Shown piece by piece: positions 6,568 to 8,164 of a stretch of 8,164 nucleotides of DNA; position 1 is the stretch's first letter; every line of letters starts with the position of its first letter. Origin of the DNA: Phycisphaerales bacterium (lineage in GTDB: Bacteria; Planctomycetota; Phycisphaerae; Phycisphaerales; UBA1924); assembly GCA_030680655.1 (NCBI GenBank), contig JAUXUZ010000547.1, positions 1 to 8,164 of the forward strand, in the 5' to 3' direction. A model generated the notes under the pieces. That model was not told where the DNA came from, did not search any database, and was given only the letters and a program-made list of their open reading frames with translations. Position numbers and translations under genes: made by a program.

Positions 6568-6640
6568 GAGGGCGTAGCTCAGTTGGTAGAGCAGCGGCCT
6601 TTTAAGCCGTAGGTCTTGGGTTCGAGTCCCAACGCCCTCA
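6568..6640 (+). tRNA. tRNA-Lys (anticodon TTT)
   Basis: A complete 73-base cloverleaf can be drawn. The acceptor stem pairs GAGGGCG (6568-6574) with CGCCCTC (6633-6639). The D arm is GCTC/GAGC. The anticodon stem GCGGC/GCCGT (one G-T wobble) encloses CTTTTAA, giving anticodon TTT for AAA/AAG lysine codons. The T arm TTGGG/CCCAA encloses TTCGAGT. The discriminator is A6640 and no CCA is encoded. It lies 48 bases before the helicase gene on the same strand. Confidence 0.97.
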
Positions 6641-6647
6641 TTTGGAA

Positions 6648-6677
6648 ACCGGCGCACCACCCCTTCACCGCGCCGGT
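6648..6677 (+). promoter_or_regulatory. GC-rich stem-loop between tRNA-Lys and the helicase ribosome binding site
   Basis: ACCGGCGC (6648-6655) and GCGCCGGT (6670-6677) form a perfect 8-bp stem with a 14-base loop. It starts 8 bases after the tRNA end and stops directly at the GGAGAG ribosome binding site (6678-6683). There is no T-tract. CCACC in the loop (6657-6661) could alternatively pair with GGTGG at 6675-6679, which reaches into the ribosome binding site. Roles in tRNA 3' maturation, attenuation or translational control are inference. Confidence 0.45.
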
Positions 6678-6683
6678 GGAGAG
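6678..6683 (+). promoter_or_regulatory. Ribosome binding site for the TTG start at 6689
   Basis: GGAGAG lies 5 bases before TTG 6689. This start places the family's conserved N-terminal segment (FVLHANW) at residues 4-10, which supports the choice. Confidence 0.55.
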
Positions 6684-6688
6684 CCTGA

Positions 6689-8164
6689 TTGAGCAGCTTT
6701 GTATTGCACGCAAACTGGACCGACTCCGCCCTGCACCTATGGGGTGAACGGCTGGCCGAAACCGCTCCGCAGCCCGACGGCGACCCGCCGCGTGCTTCAG
6801 ACGGCGCGATCCCCCACCCGGCGGCGTTGACCGGCGCGGAGCTGCGTGCCGCGCTTGCGCCGCTCAAGAGCGCCTCGCTCAGCGCAGCGGCGGACGCACG
6901 GATCATGCTGCGTCTGCCCGTGCACACCAACGCCGGTGGGCGGATGACCCCCGTTCCCAGCCCGCGTGCCGCGCACACCGCGGGCCTGCTCGAAGAAGAC
7001 GGCGGCGTGACGACCCTTGACGCGGTCTCGGTTGAGACCCTCGCCGTTGTGCCCGCCGACGCCGCCGCGGTGCTCGGCGACCTTGACGCCGCGCTCGAAC
7101 GCGCCGCCGACGAGCCGGCCGATTGTCCGTTCGTCGCGGGCGCGGGCGTTGAGTTCTTTATCACCGCCGATCGATTCTGCCAGTGGCTGCTGGTGCAGCA
7201 GCGGTTCGTTCCCGGGCTGGTGCAGGACATCTCCGGCGGCGTCCGCGGGCTCTGGCAGCCCTGGCTGGCCGACGACCACGTGGCCCTGCGCGCCATGTCG
7301 CTGCTGAAGGCGATGCCCCCCGCAGCGCGCGCGGCGATCGACCCGCTGCAGCACGACGCGTGGAGCGTGGTGGAAGACTTCCTTGTTCGCGTGTGCGACG
7401 CCCGCTGCCGGGCGGTGATGACCCGCGAGAACATGGTCGAAACGATCGAGTCGCGCCGCACACTCCCCGGCGCGGAGGCGGAGGACCCGCACGTGACGTG
7501 GCTCGCCGGCCTGCTCGAAACGCAAGACGATGTGACGGCCGTCGGCCAGCGCCGCACCGAGATGCTCAAGCGCGTCCGCGGGTGGATCGGCGTGCTGGAC
7601 CAGCGCTCGAGCGACTCGGCGTGGCGTCTGTGCCTCAAGCTCGCCGAGCCGATCGATGTGCCCGCGAGCCAGACGATGCTCGCCCCCGCCGACGCCCTCA
7701 AGTGGAACCTCACGTTCCACCTGCAGTCAATCGAGTCGCCGGCGGTCACGATCAGCGCCGCGGACTTGTGGGTGCTGCCGACCGACGGCGCCATGGTAAG
7801 CGGAAAGCGCGTCGACCAGCCGCAGGAGTTGCTCCTGGCCGAGCTCGGCCGTGCCGCCCGAGTCTACCGGCCGCTCGAAGAGGCGCTCCGCAAGTCGGAG
7901 CCGGCCGAACTCGCCCTCGGCACCGCGCAGGCGTACGAGTTCCTCCGCGAGCACCGCCAGCTGCTGCTGGAGCAGGGCTTCGGCGTGCTCGCCCCGGCGT
8001 GGTGGGATTCACCGACAGCGCGCCTGGGCGTTCGGCTGCGCATCGATTCGCCCGAATCGCCCGTTGCGCGGGCCGCGGGCGTCTCTCCCGGCGGCGCCGG
8101 ACCGGCGTTCGGCCTTCACACGCTGGTCAATTACCGCTGGCAGATCAGCCTCGGCGGCGCGACG
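6689..8164 (+). CDS. SNF2-family helicase (HelZ-like), N-terminal part, cut by window end
   Basis: The frame is open for 492 codons from TTG 6689 to the last base, so only the N-terminal half or less of a protein that is about 1000 residues in relatives is seen. Residues 4-22 (FVLHANWTDSALHLWGERL) match the opening of bacterial SNF2 helicases such as mycobacterial HelZ. IMLRLP (72-77) fits the next conserved strand. Residues about 130-340 are a helical, Trp-rich region (WQPWLADDHVALRAM; VTWLAGLLE). From about 400 the bacterial SNF2 helicase-associated domain (Pfam SNF2_helicase) begins, with FLREHRQLLLEQGFGVLAPAWW (418-439; split here as FLREHRQLLLEQ and GFGVLAPAWW). The Walker A and DEAH motifs of the ATPase should lie beyond the window. 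The protein should remodel nucleic acid or nucleoprotein using ATP in the cytoplasm; its target is unknown. It sits 48 bases after tRNA-Lys. Confidence 0.85.
   Translation, partial: MSSFVLHANWTDSALHLWGERLAETAPQPDGDPPRASDGAIPHPAALTGAELRAALAPLKSASLSAAADARIMLRLPVHTNAGGRMTPVPSPRAAHTAGLLEEDGGVTTLDAVSVETLAVVPADAAAVLGDLDAALERAADEPADCPFVAGAGVEFFITADRFCQWLLVQQRFVPGLVQDISGGVRGLWQPWLADDHVALRAMSLLKAMPPAARAAIDPLQHDAWSVVEDFLVRVCDARCRAVMTRENMVETIESRRTLPGAEAEDPHVTWLAGLLETQDDVTAVGQRRTEMLKRVRGWIGVLDQRSSDSAWRLCLKLAEPIDVPASQTMLAPADALKWNLTFHLQSIESPAVTISAADLWVLPTDGAMVSGKRVDQPQELLLAELGRAARVYRPLEEALRKSEPAELALGTAQAYEFLREHRQLLLEQGFGVLAPAWWDSPTARLGVRLRIDSPESPVARAAGVSPGGAGPAFGLHTLVNYRWQISLGGAT

Noticed and set aside
4980..6646. 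Repeated tRNA 3' ends (GGGTTCGA-TCCC through CATTTG) flanking the waaA-like gene, as possible attachment sites of an element
   Set aside because: The similarity is the normal T arm of two different tRNAs plus a short CATTTG. The gene between is a native-looking core envelope gene with no integrase and no composition change.
6511..7794. A 427-codon open frame on the minus strand across tRNA-Lys and the helicase
   Set aside because: It runs antisense through a complete tRNA and a recognisable SNF2 N-terminus; its product is Ser/Arg/Ala low-complexity without motifs.
1..8164. CRISPR array, insertion sequence, toxin-antitoxin pair or defence operon
   Set aside because: No regularly spaced repeats, terminal inverted repeats, transposase motifs or small overlapping gene pairs are visible.

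Overview
The window reads as a piece of ordinary chromosome from a GC-rich, Gram-negative-type bacterium. It has a periplasmic adaptor, a lipobox lipoprotein and a Kdo-transferase homologue, which together imply two membranes. The style of the proteins (an SNF2-type helicase with the bacterial helicase-associated domain, Ala/Pro/Gly-rich exported proteins, a GGSD-type WaaA) suggests a planctomycete, perhaps Phycisphaerae. That lineage call is inference from protein flavour, not from a marker gene.

Layout. Positions 1-288 carry no convincing gene. A membrane-fusion/efflux periplasmic adaptor follows on + (289-1977). It converges, with an 18-base gap, on a proline-rich lipoprotein of unknown function on - (1996-3105). 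Across an 86-base divergent spacer lies a small exported protein of unknown function (3192-3650, +), then a short-form Ppx/GppA phosphatase (3732-4841, +). Next come tRNA-Val(TAC) (4932-5005), a WaaA/KdtA-like Kdo transferase (5074-6348), tRNA-Lys(TTT) (6568-6640) and the first 492 codons of a HelZ-like SNF2 helicase (6689 to the window end). All four are on +.

Functionally the window mixes envelope work (adaptor, lipoprotein, exported protein, lipid A-core sugar transfer), nucleotide/polyphosphate signalling (Ppx/GppA), translation (two tRNAs) and nucleic-acid remodelling (SNF2 helicase). These genes do not form one pathway. No integrase, transposase, CRISPR array, toxin-antitoxin pair or recognisable defence operon is visible. 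The SNF2 gene is cut by the window edge, so its partners are unseen.

The most interesting structure is small. Each tRNA is followed within about 10 bases by a perfect stem-loop, then a Shine-Dalgarno and a TTG-started protein gene. The hairpin after tRNA-Lys (6648-6677) directly abuts the ribosome binding site of the helicase gene. A C5-G9 homopolymer inside the waaA-like gene, and an RLS-type hairpin-tip motif in the otherwise orphan adaptor, also deserve a look. I found no convincing new multi-gene system.
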